DNA of 64,000 bases from Bacilli bacterium. Lineage in GTDB: Bacteria > Bacillota_I > Bacilli_A > RFN20 > CAG-826. The stretch is taken from the NCBI GenBank assembly GCA_017447165.1, contig JAFSOD010000001.1, forward strand, positions 1 through 64,000. Reading direction: 5' to 3'. The notes under the pieces were generated by a model. That model worked only from the letters and a program-made list of their open reading frames with translations, was not told the origin of the DNA and made no database searches. How positions within the stretch are numbered: position 1 is the stretch's first letter; each line of letters begins with the position of its first letter. This document shows, in pieces, positions 62,686-64,000 of the stretch. A program made the translations under genes and the position numbers.

Positions 62686-64000
62686 TAGAGAATGTATACG
62701 ACAATCAATAAGAACAATTGATAGCGAAGTTGAAATCGTAAGGGGAAAACCGCGAATAGACCTACATGCTCCAGATAAAATGTTAAGAGTCTGTGCTTAT
62801 TGCCGCGTTTCAACTGGAAATGATAATCAGCTTACTTCTTATGAATTACAAAAATCATATTATGACAATTTAATCGCCAGAACATCGAACTGGATAAATG
62901 TTGGCATATATGCTGATGAAGGCATCACTGGAACCTCTTTAAAAAAGAGAGATGAGTTCAATCGCATGATTAGAGATTGTAAGGATGGAAAGATAGATGT
63001 AATTCTGGTAAAGCAGGCCCAAAGATTCGCAAGAAATATTGTTGATACTTTGACAGTTGTAAGAATGCTACGCTCTCTTCCAAATCCTGTAAGAGTTTAT
63101 TTTGAAACGGAAGCAATTGATACTTCTGATCCAAGCAATGATCTAAAGCTTGAAATGCATGCTATGTTCGCTGAGGCAGAGTCCAGACTTAAATCTGAAT
63201 CTATGAAGTGGTCTTATAAAAGGCGTTATGAAAGAGGCAGATTCTTAATTCCTGATTTATTCGGATATCGCGTAATAAATAGAGAGTTTATTATTCAAAA
63301 CGATGAGGCTGAAGTTGTAAAGGCCGTTTTTGCTTTGTTTGTTACAGGCAAAGAGCCTTCTGAAATAGCATACATGATGGCTAAATTAGGCATGAAGTCT
63401 AATATGAATGGTGATTGCAATTGGAACTCTGCAACTGTCATGAATATTTTGAATAACGAAAGAAGATGCGGAATGTTAATTGCTCAAAAGACTTTTACAC
63501 CTGATTTTTTGACACATCAATCAAAGAAGAATCGCGGCGAAGAAGATATTTACATTAGAAAGAACCATCATGAGGGAATAGTACCTAAAGATTTATATGA
63601 TTATGCAATTAGAATAAAAGGTTTACACAGAACAGCTAGGTTTTTTGGTGAAATTCCTGATTTAACTGTTATAAAAAGAGGACTGCTTAAGGGCTTTGTG
63701 TCTGTTTGTAGAAACTATCCAGGTTTTAATTATGAGAATTATCTTTTTGCTTCAAATTATGTCTTTAATGTCGATTCTAACGGAAGTAGGAAAGATGACG
63801 ATGATTATTTGCTAACAAAGGAACAGTTGGGTGCATTCGACTTTGAGGGATATGAAAAAGTTGATAGCCAATTAGTACTGAATAGAAGCTATCCAATATT
63901 GTGGATAAAAAGAGACTGTATGTATTTTAATTCGTCTTGTTTTAACAAGATGAATCGTGTTCATTATGTTGAGTTTTTATACGAACCATATGACCATCTT
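62669..64000 (+). CDS. Large serine recombinase C, partial (runs off the right edge)
   Basis: At least 444 residues of a third type of serine recombinase: catalytic Ser in RVCAYCRVSTGNDNQ, GIYADEGITGTSLKKRDEFN, VILVKQAQRFARN, a recombinase domain (FGYRVINREFIIQNDEAEVV, WNSATVMNILNNERRCGM). The usual CxxC zinc ribbon is not seen; in its place is LLKGFVSVCRNYPGFNYENY. The start ATG at 62669 follows GGAGAGGAA. It is opposite in direction to recombinases A and B and may form a three-recombinase set with them. The C-terminus is beyond the window. Confidence 0.9.
   Translation, partial: MKNETNRECIRQSIRTIDSEVEIVRGKPRIDLHAPDKMLRVCAYCRVSTGNDNQLTSYELQKSYYDNLIARTSNWINVGIYADEGITGTSLKKRDEFNRMIRDCKDGKIDVILVKQAQRFARNIVDTLTVVRMLRSLPNPVRVYFETEAIDTSDPSNDLKLEMHAMFAEAESRLKSESMKWSYKRRYERGRFLIPDLFGYRVINREFIIQNDEAEVVKAVFALFVTGKEPSEIAYMMAKLGMKSNMNGDCNWNSATVMNILNNERRCGMLIAQKTFTPDFLTHQSKKNRGEEDIYIRKNHHEGIVPKDLYDYAIRIKGLHRTARFFGEIPDLTVIKRGLLKGFVSVCRNYPGFNYENYLFASNYVFNVDSNGSRKDDDDYLLTKEQLGAFDFEGYEKVDSQLVLNRSYPILWIKRDCMYFNSSCFNKMNRVHYVEFLYEPYDHL

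Overview
This 64 kb window comes from an AT-rich, low-GC Gram-positive bacterium, most likely a Mollicutes-like or Erysipelotrichia-like member of the Bacilli from an animal gut. Evidence is the codon use, strong AGGAGG ribosome sites, Firmicutes-type tRNAs, T-rich hairpin terminators, and families typical of those lineages (an RQC-minor-like protein and an MG284/MPN403-like sigma relative). UGA is a normal stop (gltX and the response regulator end with it), so the code is standard, not Mycoplasma.

Layout. (1) 1-5.8 kb is decayed mobile DNA: an XRE tail, a serine recombinase without its catalytic end, an intact tyrosine recombinase, a BRO/KilAC antirepressor, a DUF4373 replication-type protein, and remnants of Mrr and YhcG nucleases. 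(2) 5.8-11.2 kb is housekeeping: deoD, the c-di-AMP synthase cdaA, a Nudix protein, a NERD protein, gltX and tRNAs Gly and Glu. (3) 11.2-12.9 kb is a small graveyard with a truncated macrodomain. (4) 13-18.1 kb is a VTC/DUF4956/Cthe_2159-type lipoprotein operon with a two-component system. (5) 18.1-32.6 kb is the core: galactofuranose genes (glf and a GT2), a deiminase-like lipoprotein, mntP, an epimerase/EFR1 ferredoxin pair, two CBS-CNNM transporters, eno and gmk. (6) 32.7-36.4 kb is a compact Tad/Flp-like pilus operon headed by a sigma-like gene, followed by acpP and tRNAs Asn and Glu. (7) 37-43.5 kb is accessory: a toxin-like MuF-C/PBECR nuclease relic behind a palindromic operator, a structured RNA present twice (37.67 and 43.33 kb), a MerR redox cluster, a double GNAT and a TIR fusion. 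(8) 43.5-48.3 kb holds a metal exporter, a phospholipid pair, tRNAs and a HAD lipoprotein. (9) 48.4-52.2 kb has an IS1182 relic, then a two-gene unit joining a Gfo/Idh enzyme to a 2TM/NUDIX-like/HAD fusion. (10) 52.6-64 kb is an integration hot spot with two tandem copies of a paired large serine recombinase unit (one copy with a truncated member, the other with a nonsense mutation), a further recombinase running off the end, a truncated UvrD helicase, XRE and BRO genes.

How the parts work together: the core segments are ordinary operons of nucleotide, envelope and metal metabolism. The accessory segments are joined by recombinase genes, IS-end-like repeats, and a dispersed terminator hairpin found near several insertions. 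The best candidates for undescribed biology are the duplicated structured RNA beside the MuF-C-like gene, the minimal pilus operon, the 2TM/NUDIX-like/HAD protein with its oxidoreductase partner, and the TIR/Rossmann fusion. All functions are from reading the sequence by eye; no database search was run.
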